Source: Petrosia ficiformis
Lineage: Eukaryota; Porifera; Demospongiae; Haplosclerida; Petrosiidae
DNA length: 64,000 nucleotides
NCBI GenBank assembly: GCA_947044365.1
Contig: OX345637.1
Location: 4,636,501 to 4,700,500, forward strand
Direction: 5' to 3'
The notes below the pieces were generated by a model. That model worked only from the letters and a program-made list of their open reading frames with translations. It was not told where the DNA came from and did no database searches. The position numbers and the translations under genes are program-made. Below are positions 1-11,300 of the stretch, one piece after another. The stretch's first letter is position 1; every line of letters starts with the position of its first letter.

Positions 1-239
1 TTTGAATCAAACGACAGTAGTATTATATTCAGTAAGTAGACGTATCGACTACGTATTTACAAGTTAGAGAACAATGACAAGACTAATTACATAATACATA
101 ATACAAAAAGATTGTAAGACTACTATATAAGATAACGAGATTATATTATCTGAGACTACGATGTAAAACAAGATTATCTCATCTTACTTCATCACATACA
201 GATATAACGAAACTAACAAAATTAGTAGAATACTAAGAG
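1..239. repeat. Diverged copy of an intronic repeat from the ankyrin gene
   Basis: This stretch reads like 5647-5850, and like the matching positions near 10203 and 14752, with small indels. In the three tandem units that sequence lies beside the second Gypsy fragment, so this is probably an older copy of the same retroelement-linked repeat. I see no coding potential here. Confidence 0.6.
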
Positions 240-254
240 CATACACAGCATTGT

Positions 255-483
255 ATATATATATATAGTGAAAGGTGAAGCTGCTTGTGTTGTGGGTGTA
301 GTTATTGTTTGTGCTATTCTCTTGAAGCTGGCCTTGTACTTCTTGTTCTACACATTTTGTACTATAATTTATTTATGTTGCTATGGTTCAAGTAGTCCCA
401 CACTAGTCTGAACGGTATGAGCTATCTGAAGTCACACGACAGGATCCAACAACAAGTATTACATCTGTTATAACTTTTGCACC
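255..483. repeat. Paralogue of the intron segment 7545-7777, host of the Gypsy-1 insertion
   Basis: The segment matches 7545-7777 (and its copies in units 2 and 3) almost base for base in long blocks. The match stops at the LTR that begins at 484 and resumes after the other LTR, near 4280. Gypsy-1 therefore inserted into an older copy of the ankyrin-gene intron, and 7778-7790 shows the empty site. Confidence 0.75.
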
Positions 484-662
484 TGCAGTAACCAATAGTA
501 AGGATTTAGTATTATCAATTCACAATTGATATTTACTAAGAATACTCTCTATGGTCTAACGATACAATAATAACTGAACTAAAAATAAAATTACTACATT
601 ACAAAAAGCAAATACATGAACCCATACAGTGATTATTACATCACACATACAATACTATCACA
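484..662 (-). repeat. 3' LTR of Gypsy-1
   Basis: Aligns over its whole length to 4114-4277 and to 8670-8833 and 13212-13375. It starts TGCAG on the plus strand and ends ...CACA beside the polypurine tract, giving TG...CA ends on the minus strand. Confidence 0.75.
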
Positions 663-673
663 CTCTTCCCCCT

Positions 674-1640
674 TTAATTATAGAATTCATCCCTAAAACA
701 TTGTGGAGGTTGATGTAGTCTGCTAGCGTAATGACGTTCACCTCCATTTCTGAGGTCTTCTGGAATTTTAACCTCACATTTGATAATCTGGTGACCATTG
801 ATTACTTTCAGGATAATATCAACTATTTCTTTACAAATATGATTCACATGTCTCTTCACAACATTATCTGTGTTCCGTTCCATATATGAAACATTGCCAA
901 TCCTTTTAACTATGACACCAGTTATCCAAGGTACAGAATTTCTATGAGAAAACTTTTTCACGTAAACATAATCTCCTTGATAAAATGGTCTATCTTTTGC
1001 TTTTCCATTGAGAGACTTTGTTTGCTCTTCTTGTTTCTTGGATGCTTTTGTAAATAAATCCGGTTGTAGTAAATCAAATAAAGTCCATATTTGTCTTCCA
1101 AACATTAATTCAGATGTGGATGTTGTACTATGGGGTGTAACTCAATAACCGAACAAAAATTTGCAAGGTTTACATCTATTGAATGTCCAGACATTTTCTT
1201 CATTCCACACTTATCATTTTTTCCATTGGATTGTGGATGATATGGAGAAGTAGTCAAATGCCATTTGATTTCAAAAAATCTTCAAATTCTATCCTTGCAA
1301 AACATGTTCCATTATCCAAGACAATCATATGAGGTATACCATAATTTGCAGAAGTAGATTTTAAACACTAAATAATTAAAGTAGAAGTTGATGAGGATGT
1401 ACGAAATGTATCCACCCATTTTGAATACACATCTATGATTGCTAAAAACATATTGTTCAAAAATGATCCAACATAATCAATATGCAATCTGCTCCATGGT
1501 GTAGCTGGAAATTTCCATGGCTATAAATGTACTACAGGTACTTTATTCTGATCCCCCTGACATTTAGAACATCTTTTAAAGATTAACTCAATATCTTCAT
1601 CATTATAGGCCACCATATGTACATTTTAGATAAACTCTTC
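674..1640 (-). pseudogene. Gypsy-1 integrase remnant
   Basis: Minus-strand frames read as a retroviral-type integrase. The core around 1300-1520 has HIDYVG (first catalytic Asp), a VYSKW block and a LDNGTCF block (second Asp). The uninterrupted 143-codon frame at 674-1105 is the C-terminal region with a GDYVYVK motif. Stops and frame changes separate the blocks, so no intact enzyme is encoded. Confidence 0.8.
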
Positions 1641-2288
1641 ATCCTACTAACACCAGGGTGTCCTTGATGCAATTCTACTAATATGTTGCATCTTCTCAGA
1701 GGGGGTATCACCACTCTGGAACCATGAAACAAACATCCACCAAGAGATGACAATTCGGATCTCCAAGGGCTAAATGATTTTAACTCTACTGTGGCATTTT
1801 CGAGCCACCCATATTGAAGATATCTATAAACTCTAAAAAGTACTGGATCTTTCCTAGTCCAATCTTAAATATTCTCACACATAATAGGCAAGTCATTCAT
1901 GGCTTCCACCAGTAAAACTAGTTCTGTAGGTACTATCTCTTCATTAGCTACCACTAAGTGAGGTAATCTACTGAACACATCTTTCCGTTTTCATAGGTAG
2001 GACGAAAATCTTATCTTGTACTGATAACTTGCGAAAGTTAATGACCACCTCTGGATCCTTCCTCAAGCATGAGTGGTTGCTTCTCACTAAACAACGACTT
2101 TAATTGTAAGTTATCTGTAATTTATATAAACGAGCTTCCAAAAGATGTACAAGTGGAACCTTAAAAACAGGCAAATGTTTTACTTTCTATGTGTGCATAA
2201 TTTTTCTCATCCTTTTTTAAGGTTCTCGGTACAAAACCAATAGGCTTTTCCGATTCATCGGGCATAAGGTGGGCTAGAACTGCTCCAA

Positions 2289-2930
2289 TCACATATGGTG
2301 GGCATCACATGCCAACACTAATTCAAGACATGGATCGAAATGAACAAGTAGCTTCGAGGATAACAACAGTTCCTTGGATAATTGAAATGCTTCTTCCTCA
2401 CTGTTAGACCATCTCCATGGAGAACTCTTCCAGAGCAACCTGTATAAGGAAAAACATCCACTGTATGTCAACAGTCCCAAATGTGATTTCAAATTGTGTT
2501 AAGTTCCTTGATGAGGGTGGTTCTTTCAGTGACTATACCTTTTCTTGAATTTGGTGCAATCCATGAGCATCTATTACATGCCTCAAATATGTTATGGATT
2601 CTTTTATAATGAACACTTCTCTTTTTTGAGTAAGAGACCTGCTTCCCTCATCTTTAATAGAACAGCTTCCAATGATTTCTAATGTTCTTCCTCAGTTTTC
2701 CCGGTAATCAGAACATCATCCAAATACACTACAACACCTGGTATTCCTTGAAGGAGTGTTGTCATGACTCTTTGAAAGATAGCTGGCACTGAAGAAATAG
2801 CAAATGGTAAATGAAGGTATTTGAATAATCCTTTATGTAGTAAATGTTGCAATATTCCAAGAGATACTAGTCTAACCCTCCTATCCAGCTCCTCCTCAAT
2901 CTTCACCTTCATACAGAATGGGACATGCCT
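2289..2930 (-). pseudogene. Gypsy-1 reverse transcriptase and RNase H remnant
   Basis: The frame at 2679-2912 contains the RT active-site block YLDDVLITG preceded by a typical thumb/palm sequence (PFAISSVPAIFQRVM). The frame at 2289-2492 carries the tether into RNase H, with WSNSEEEAFQ and LACDA. Frameshifts between them show the pol gene is broken. Confidence 0.88.
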
Positions 2931-3229
2931 TGCAAAATTCCAATGTCACCTTGCAATTTTCCTAGACCTTCACTAAACACATCTATATGTGCCGAGTAGT
3001 GAATGCAGTCTACCCTCTTTTAGTGTATAGAAACCTTTCCAATCAATTTGAATGCTCTTTAGCCAGTTTCGACCAAACAAACTCGGTCCTTCACCTTCGA
3101 TGACGGTAAGCGATAAGACAGCAGTCTGATTATTATGCATCTATGTACCCAGTAGTTTTAATCTGCTCTCTCGAAAAAGTTCTTGATACCAAAGTTGATT
3201 TGTTTAGTTTCTTTCCAGGCCAAAGGATA

Positions 3230-3345
3230 GTAAATAATCAATACCATATAAGTGATAAGAGCGCTCCTGTATCTATTTCCATCTCCACCAGTTTATTATT
3301 GATGTACATAGTTACCTCAATTGGATTATTATCTGACTTTAGTTG
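3230..3345 (-). pseudogene. Gypsy-1 aspartic protease remnant
   Basis: The minus strand reads MEIDTGALLSLI, the DTGA active-site motif of retroviral-type aspartic proteases, between the CCHC knuckle and the RT as expected for a Gypsy gag-pol order. Confidence 0.75.
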
Positions 3346-3399
3346 ATTAACAAACAATTCTTCAAATGGTAACTCCTCTTCCTTAATAACTTGTTTATC

Positions 3400-4095
3400 T
3401 TTTGCTTTCACCTCTCTTTGAAGTGACTCACCTCAGCCTCTGGGAGATGGCTTTAGATGACCTTTGGATGTGGCCTATTTTGCCACAGTTGAACATTTGG
3501 CTTTTTTTAGCCTACACTTGTCTGCGATGTGACCTTTACCACATCTATAGCAGACAACAATATTAACTGCTTTGTGTACTTCTGAAGATCCCTCTCCTTG
3601 TAACACAATCACTCTCTTTAGCTGTTTCCATACCAATAGCGAACTCCAATGCCTTTTTGAATGTCAGTGACTTTTCTGTCTTTGTTAATTCCACTAACTG
3701 CACTGTAATTTTGGAGACTCGTTGAATGACCTTTTATGAGATATAAAAGGTCATTCAACGAGTCTCCAGTGTTGTGCTATTGATCATAGTTCTGCCACAA
3801 ATATTGCAACCGTTTGCCTGCTTCTCGTGGAGCTTAAACCACTAGACAATTTCGAAGGTGCTGGGTTAAAATGATTTTTAGTAGGATGATGAACTCATTG
3901 TAACTCTTGTCTCTGGGCATCTGTGGATATATCAGACTGGTCAACAACCTGGCTGTAGGTGACTGGACCTATTACTGAAAGACTGAACGTTTCTTCGCAG
4001 GGTCGGTAATATCGTTTGCATCCCAGAAATCTTTCACTATACTGTTGCCACATCTTGACGTTTTGGTCTAACTCTCCCACTTTAATGTAGTCATG
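3400..4095 (-). pseudogene. Gypsy-1 gag remnant with CCHC knuckle
   Basis: At 3511-3558 the minus strand encodes CYRCGKGHIADKC, a CX2CX4HX4C nucleocapsid knuckle. Upstream frames to a candidate start near 4094 are gag-like and broken. A 25-bp inverted duplication at 3713-3767 disrupts the region. Confidence 0.72.
3713..3767. repeat. 25-bp perfect inverted duplication inside gag
   Basis: GGAGACTCGTTGAATGACC... at 3713-3737 is repeated in reverse complement at 3743-3767 with a 5-base spacer. It looks like a local fold-back error after the element died. Confidence 0.85.
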
Positions 4096-4113
4096 TTAAT
4101 CCATCGTTGCCAA

Positions 4114-4277
4114 TGCAGTAACCAATGGTAAAGCTTTGATATTGACAATTCACAATTAATATTCACTAAGAACACTCTCTAACCATACAGTAACAACTGA
4201 ACTAAAAATAAAATTGCTATGTTATATAAAACAAATACATGAACTTATAAAATGATTATTATGACACACATACCACA
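4114..4277 (-). repeat. 5' LTR of Gypsy-1
   Basis: Counterpart of 484-662. The sequence following it (from about 4280) resumes the intron paralogue seen after 7785. This LTR plus 14 bp of leader is also what begins tandem units 2 and 3. Confidence 0.75.
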
Positions 4278-5261
4278 TCAATAGTCAAATTTCTTTCTTT
4301 TACATTCCAACTTTGTTGTACTTGATCAGAGCCACCCGATTTTAGTTTAGGCTGAGATGTATTGATAATACAAAGGGACACATGCTTTTGTAAATGTATA
4401 ATGATGAAATGTGCTTATGTCTACTGTAATGTTTAAGCATGTAAAGTACACAAACAAACAAGTTATACAGTTCATCAAAAGATAAGCAGTATGTTAAGAA
4501 CAATGAATAATAAGGTCAGAATTTGCTCAGTATATTATCATCAGGTTCATGATCATCTTGATTAATGGGTGGAGAATGTGATGTATAATAACAAACTAAG
4601 TTAATTTGTGAGTAATGATTTTCAGCTATGGCTATAATGATTACATTTATTAAATTAAAGCCAACCTCTTATTAATTGAATTATTATTAGTGATGATTAA
4701 TCAACTGTGATCATTACCCAGATTCAAATTTTGTAATGAATCATGCTAGCAACTATCATTACCAGTAAAACCTTTTTACTCATAAGTTGTATTTTATTGC
4801 ACATCAATATAAAGAATGTAAATCATTATAAATTTTATTATATAATTATTATAATCATGACAGTTTGATATTGGGAGAACACACATATAAGAGTGTACAT
4901 AACTTGTGTATGAAAATGTGATTGGCTAAATGTCTCCTCGCATTCTCTAATAATGTTATATTATAATAATTTGATAACTTGATCACCAGTCATATTTTGT
5001 AAAGAAGAACACCCATATAACTTATTAAGTCTGAATTACAATCTATCACTACACTGATATTGTAATGATTATTAAATTTTCATAATGAAATAGTTGTCCA
5101 GTACACAACAGTCTTAATCTACAGCTACAATCACAGTTTGTATTAATTAATTAACTGTACTTTAAATTTTAGTGCTATATAGCTTCTGTAGTTTTCATGA
5201 AATACATACTACTGAGCTAACGACTATTATATGTTTTCCATATAATTATCTGTTTTTGCAG

Positions 5262-5360
5262 CTCAATCGAACACCACTTCATCTAGCAGCAGCGAGAGGA
5301 TACAAAGATGTCATAGAGGTGTTGATAAGACATGGAGCCAGTGTGGATGTAGTTGATGAG
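5262..5360 (+). CDS. Ankyrin exon A, unit 1
   Basis: 99 bp between TTTTTGCAG and GTAATATT, phase 0, one 33-residue ankyrin repeat reading LNRTPLHLAAARGYKDV... and ending VDE. The TPLHLAA and LIRHGA signatures are intact. Confidence 0.9.
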
Positions 5361-8300
5361 GTAATATTCATAATATACTAATATCAGTGCCTTTGCCTTT
5401 TACTTGGAAGTCGTGTGATGATATCAGCTGTTGTAATCATCATTTACATTATAATTGAAGGTGTTTAGAACATTGTCAAAATTCAACAATGGCAATTTAT
5501 GTTGATTTCTGTATTGTCACTAATAATTATTGAGTAGAAATTTCATTAGCTACTGTGGTATAGTAAAACTGCTCACACTTAGTAGTGGAATTAATTGTAC
5601 ATGTAGTGTTATCGTAGCAGTTTATGTTTAAATGTGAACTCTTCTTTTGAATCAAATGACAGTAGTATTTATATTCATTTACAAGTTAGAGAACAATTAT
5701 TAGACTAATTAATAGGTTACAATTACAAAAGACTATGAAACTACTACAAGATAATAAGATTATATTATCTGAGACTACAAATGTAAAACAAGATTATATT
5801 ATCTTAGTTCATCACAACGTCATCAAACCAGCATCACTGAAGGCAGTATCAAATCCCAATCTCCTTCTTTTTCCAGTGTGGTACTTAGCATGTTCAATAG
5901 CATGCGATAAAATCACTCTACCATTCCATTTGACTGGGGATGATAAGGAGTAGTAGTTCTGGTCTTTGTGATTTAAAATAGTGCACATAGTTCCTGGAAC
6001 AGGTTAGACTCAAAGTTACGTCATTGGTCAGTGTCAGTGTTAGCCCCAGACTTACATCACTGGGTGTCTGGTCTTCATTTATCTTTATCTTAAATTATAA
6101 CAACTATGTTCTACTCCAGCTAAGAAAAGTTGCATTTCCAGTGAGCCTGAAAGTTCATTGCTTGCTTCTTCATCTTGGGGACAGGTACACCAACTTCAAT
6201 GTCACAATAACCATCTGAATTTTCTGAATCTTAGCCCCAAGAAGATAAAGAGAGCCAGCCAGCCAGCCAGCCAAACGCATGTTAAAACACGTGTGAACCA
6301 TAGTAATATTTAACTACCTGTACGTGAAAATTTGAAATTGTATAGTATTATTATTATGGAGGTAGAAGTGAGACATCCAGGAACTTTCTTTTTGCCTAAT
6401 TTAGGCATCTTGGGTAAATACAAAGGCGTCAGGAGACGCCTAGATGCCCTCTAGGGCAAACAATGGTCGGTGTGCAGATTGTAGGCAAATCAACAAATAA
6501 ATCCAAAGAGGACACGGACTACAGTATGCTTCCATGTCCTTGGGGAGGAATGCTTCTGTCCATTTTGTGAAGTAATCAGAAATTACTAATATGTACTTGT
6601 CCTCGAGGTGTTGTAAAGAGTGACCCTAAAATGTCCATTGCTATCTGATCCAATGAGTTGCAAATAAAATATGGAACAAGTAGGGCTTTGTGGTGTTTTG
6701 AGGGAAACTTTCTAAATGCACAGATGTCACAGTGACGACACAATTCTTCCACATCCTTTCTTTGGCCGACCCAGTAAAATGTTTGTTTCAGTTTACCAAG
6801 TGATTTTTGTACTCCCAAATAACCAGCAGTGGAGGCATCCTGTAATATGGTAAAGCAATTGGTCTTTTACAACCAACTGTTTCTCTGTGACCACAAACTT
6901 TGAACACCATGACTTGTTGAAGAAGCATCAGCATTACTATGGATTTGTCCTGGTCTATGTCATACTCTTGCAGCATTTCAATCCAACGGGCAACCTGTCC
7001 TTTGGGTTCCTTGAAAGGTCTGAGCCATTTAAAGCAATGGTAATCAGCAGTGTTAGATCTAGGGGGGCGCAGAGCCTACTTTTGGCTGAAACTAGTCTTG
7101 TGAGCCAGACTTTAAATTTTAGTGCAAGCTTCTGTAGTTATCATGAAATACATACTACTGAGCTAAAGACTATTCTTATATGTTTTCTATATAATTATAT
7201 TTTTTTCAGAGGAATCAAACACCACTTCATAAGGCAGCAGAGAGAGGACGCAAAGATGTCATAGAGGTGTTGATAAGACATGGAGCCAGAATGGATGTAG
7301 TTGATGAGGTAATATTCATAATAGACTAATATCAGTACCTTTGCCTTATACTTGGAAGTCATGTGTGATGATATCAGCTGTTGTAATCATCATTTACATT
7401 ATAATTGAAGGTGTTTAGAATATTGTCAAATTTCAACAAAGGCAATTTATTTTGATTTTTTTTATCAGTAATTATTGTGAGTAGCTTAAAAACAAAATTA
7501 TTAGTGAATGCTACAACCATACACAATTGTTTAACACTGTGGATTAAAAGTGAAGCTGCTTATGTGTTGTAGGTGTAGTTATCATTTGTGCTACTGTCTT
7601 GAAAATGGCCTTGCACTTCTTGTTCGACATATTTTGTAAATGCCATTATAATTTATTTATGTTGCTATGGTTGATGTAGTCTCACACTAGGCTGAACAGT
7701 ATGAGCTGTCTGAAGTCACACGACAGTATCAAAGAGCCAAAAATATTACATCTGTTATAACTTATGCATCAGTGGTCAAATTTAATATATATATTTTAAC
7801 ATTTCATCTCTGTTGTACTTGCTCAGAGCTCCACGATTTTAGTTTAGGCTGAGATTTATTGGTAATACTTAAAGACACGCTTTTGTAAATGCATAATGAT
7901 TACAATTACAATTGCAATTAGTTTTTAGAGCATTATTATTGACTTTTTCAGTTTTCGCTCAACCCTGCACATTATAATAATGCTTTGCATAAGCATTATA
8001 AGCAATCAATCTTGTGTCTAATAGTTTGCCTAACACAGGTAATGTACTATGTACAATTCAAGTAATGTACTAGCTAATTTATAATTCAATGGGAGGAGTC
8101 CAGGGTCTTTCCAGACGTACTTGGATAATAATAATAAACAGTCATCATGCAAAAGTGGAGGGTTATGGTTGTGTGTTTGTATTAATGTTTCAGGCCTGTT
8201 GTGATCATTTCATGTCTAGTATATAAATCTCATGGGTCTAATTATTGAGTCCAAGTGAACATTACAATAGCATACTTCCAATAATAAACATGTCGGCCAA

Positions 8301-11300
8301 AGGTTTTGAATATTATTCAAATTCCATCGAATTAACTAAAGTTAATGGTGTTTTTAAAAATTATGCTAGTGACTCTGACATTACACTGACATGTAATGTT
8401 TAAGGATAGGATGTCTCCCAACTAGAGGTCGTAATTTTATACTGCCTGTGGAAATTTTGCCTGAGGGTGCAGACTGAGACCAATTTCCAAAAGAGACAGT
8501 AGAAGAACACGCATGTACACCTAGATGATATGATTTATGTCATTGACAGAGAGGAGACAGACTACATATAGTCTACTTAAATTATCCTCTGTACAGTGAA
8601 CACAATGATCTGTATATAATTGTTCCTTTAGCATTGTATACGTATAATTATTATATCCATCGTTGCCAATGCAGTAACCAATGGTAAAGCTTTGATATTG
8701 ACAATTCACAATTAATATTCACTAAGAACACTCTCTAACCATACAGTAACAACTGAACTAAAAATAAAATTGCTATGTTATATAAAACAAATACATGAAC
8801 TTATAAAATGATTATTATGACACACATACCACATCAATAGTCAAATTTCTTTCTTTTACATTCCAACTTTGTTGTACTTGATCAGAGCCACCCGATTTTA
8901 GTTTAGGCTGAGATGTATTGATAATACAAAGGGACACATGCTTTTGTAAATGTATAATGATGAAATGTGCTTATGTCTACTGTAATGTTTAAGCATGTAA
9001 AGTACACAAACAAACAAGTTATACAGTTCATCAAAAGATAAGCAGTATGTTAAGAACAATGAATAATAAGGTCAGAATTTGCTCAGTATATTATCATCAG
9101 GTTCATGATCATCTTGATTAATGGGTGGAGAATGTGATGTATAATAACAAACTAAGTTAATTTGTGAGTAATGATTTTCAGCTATGGCTATAATGATTAC
9201 ATTTATTAAATTAAAGCCAACCTCTTATTAATTGAATTATTATTAGTGATGATTAATCAACTGTGATCATTACCCAGATTCAAATTTTGTAATGAATCAT
9301 GCTAGCAACTATCATTACCAGTAAAACCTTTTTACTCATAAGTTGTATTTTATTGCACATCAATATAAAGAATGTAAATCATTATAAATTTTATTATATA
9401 ATTATTATAATCATGACAGTTTGATATTGGGAGAACACACATATAAGAGTGTACATAACTTGTGTATGAAAATGTGATTGGCTAAATGTCTCCTCGCATT
9501 CTCTAATAATGTTATATTATAACAATTTGATAACTTGATCACCAGTCATATTTTGTAAGGAAGAACACCCATATAACTTATTAAGTCTGAATTACAATCT
9601 ATCACTACACTGATATTGTAATGATTATTAAATTTTCATAATGAAATAGTTGTCCAGTACACAACAGTCTTAATCTACAGCTACAATCACAGTTTGTATT
9701 AATTAATTAACTGTACTTTAAATTTTAGTGCTATATAGCTTCTGTAGTTTTCATGAAATACATACTACTGAGCTAACGACTATTATATGTTTTCCATATA
9801 ATTATCTGTTTTTGCAGTTCAATCAAACACCACTTCATCAAGCAGCAGCGAGAGGACACAAAGATGTCATAGAGGTGTTGATAAGACATGGAGCCAGTGT
9901 GGATGTAGTTGATGAGGTAATATTCATAATAGACTAATATCAGTGCCTTTGCCTTTTACTTGGAAGTCATGTGATGATATCAGCTGTTGTAATCATCATT
10001 TACATTATAATTGAAGGTGTTTAGAACATTGTCAAAATTCAACAATGGCAATTTATGTTGATTTCTGTATTATCACTAATAATTATTGAGTAGAAATTTC
10101 ATTAGCTACTGTGGTATAGTAAAACTGTACACACTTAGTAGTGGAATTAATTGTACATGTAGTGTTATCGTAGCAGTTTATGTTTAAATGTGAACTCTTC
10201 TTTTGAATCAAATGACAGTAGTATTTATATTCATTTACAAGATAGAGAACAATTATTAGACTAATTAATAGGTTACAATTACAAAAGACTATGAAACTAC
10301 TACAAGATAATAAGATTATATTATCTGAGACTACAAATGTAAAACAAGATTATATTATCTTAGTTCATCACAACGTCATCAAACCAGCATCACTGAAGGC
10401 AGTATCAAATCCCAATCTCCTTCTTTTTCCAGTGTGGTACTTAGCATGTTCAATAGCGTGCGATAAAATCACTCTACCATTCCATTCGACTGGGGATGAT
10501 AAGGAGTAGTAGTTCTGGTCTTTGTGATTTAAAATAGTGCACATAGTTCCTGGAACAGGTTAGACTCAAAGTTACGTCATTGGTCAGTGTCAGTGTTAGC
10601 CCCAGACTTACATCACTGGGTGTCTGGTCTTCATTTATCTTTATCTTAAATTATAACAACTATGTTCTACTCCAGCTAAGAAAAGTTGCATTTCCAGTGA
10701 GCCTGAAAGTTCATTGCTTGCTTCTTCATCTTGGGGACAGGTACACCAACTTCAATGTCACAATAACCATCTGAATTTTCTGAATCTTAGCCCCAAGAAG
10801 ATAAAGAGAGCCAGCCAAATGCATGTTAAAACACGTGTGAACCATAGTAATATTTAACTACCTGTACGTGAAAATTTGAAATTGTATAGTATTATTATTA
10901 TGGAGGTAGAAGTGAGACGTCCAGGAACTTTCTTTTTGCCTAATTTAGGCATCTTGGGTAAATACAAAGGCGTCAGGAGACGCCTAGACGCCCTCTAGGG
11001 CAAACAATGGTCGGTGTGCAGATTGTAGGCAAATCAACAAATAAACCCAAAGAGGACACGGACTACAGTATGCTTCCATGTCCTTGGGGAGGAATGCTTC
11101 TGTCCATTTTGTGAAGTAATCAGAAATTACTAATATGTACTTGTCCTCGAGGTGTTGTAAAGAGTGACCCTAAAATGTCCATTGCTATCTGATCCAATGA
11201 GTTGCAAATAAAATATGGAACAAGTAGGGCTTTGTGGTGTTTTGAGGGAAACTTTCTAAATGCACAGATGTCACAGTGACGACACAATTCTTCCACATCC

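Larger units (their letters stand above)
484..4277 (-). mobile_element. Decayed Ty3/Gypsy LTR retrotransposon (Gypsy-1)
   Basis: Two LTR-like copies of about 165-180 bp (484-662 and 4114-4277) flank about 3.45 kb that contains, in minus-strand order, gag with a CCHC knuckle, aspartic protease, reverse transcriptase, RNase H and integrase remnants. A polypurine tract (minus-strand AAAGGGGGAAGAG, about 663-675) abuts the left LTR, and the right LTR ends in CA next to a TTGGCAACGATGG leader that may be the primer-binding site. Stops and frameshifts run through all frames and the LTRs differ by roughly a fifth, so the copy is old and inactive. The order RT-RH-IN places it with Ty3/Gypsy rather than Copia. 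The right border is approximate. Confidence 0.88.
4100..8655 (+). repeat. Tandem segmental duplication, unit 1 (4556 bp)
   Basis: Near-identical to 8656-13197 and 13198-17741. The unit starts with TCCATCGTTGCCAA plus the Gypsy-1 LTR and ends in an AT-rich stretch after GCATTGTATACGTATAAT. Contents in order: LTR, intron, ankyrin exon A, Gypsy-2 fragment (minus), ankyrin exon B, intron. Exon A and exon B regions are themselves older duplicates of each other, with matching flanks. Confidence 0.95.

Noticed and set aside
3143..3346. 67-codon plus-strand frame
   Set aside because: Reverse strand of the Gypsy-1 protease region.
5735..5953. 72-codon plus-strand frame repeated at 10291 and 14841
   Set aside because: Shadow of the minus-strand integrase core. 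Its repetition follows from the segmental duplication.
6887..7264. 125-codon plus-strand frame (and copy at 15978)
   Set aside because: It is the reverse strand of the Gypsy-2 RNase H remnant running into an intron and out of frame across ankyrin exon B.
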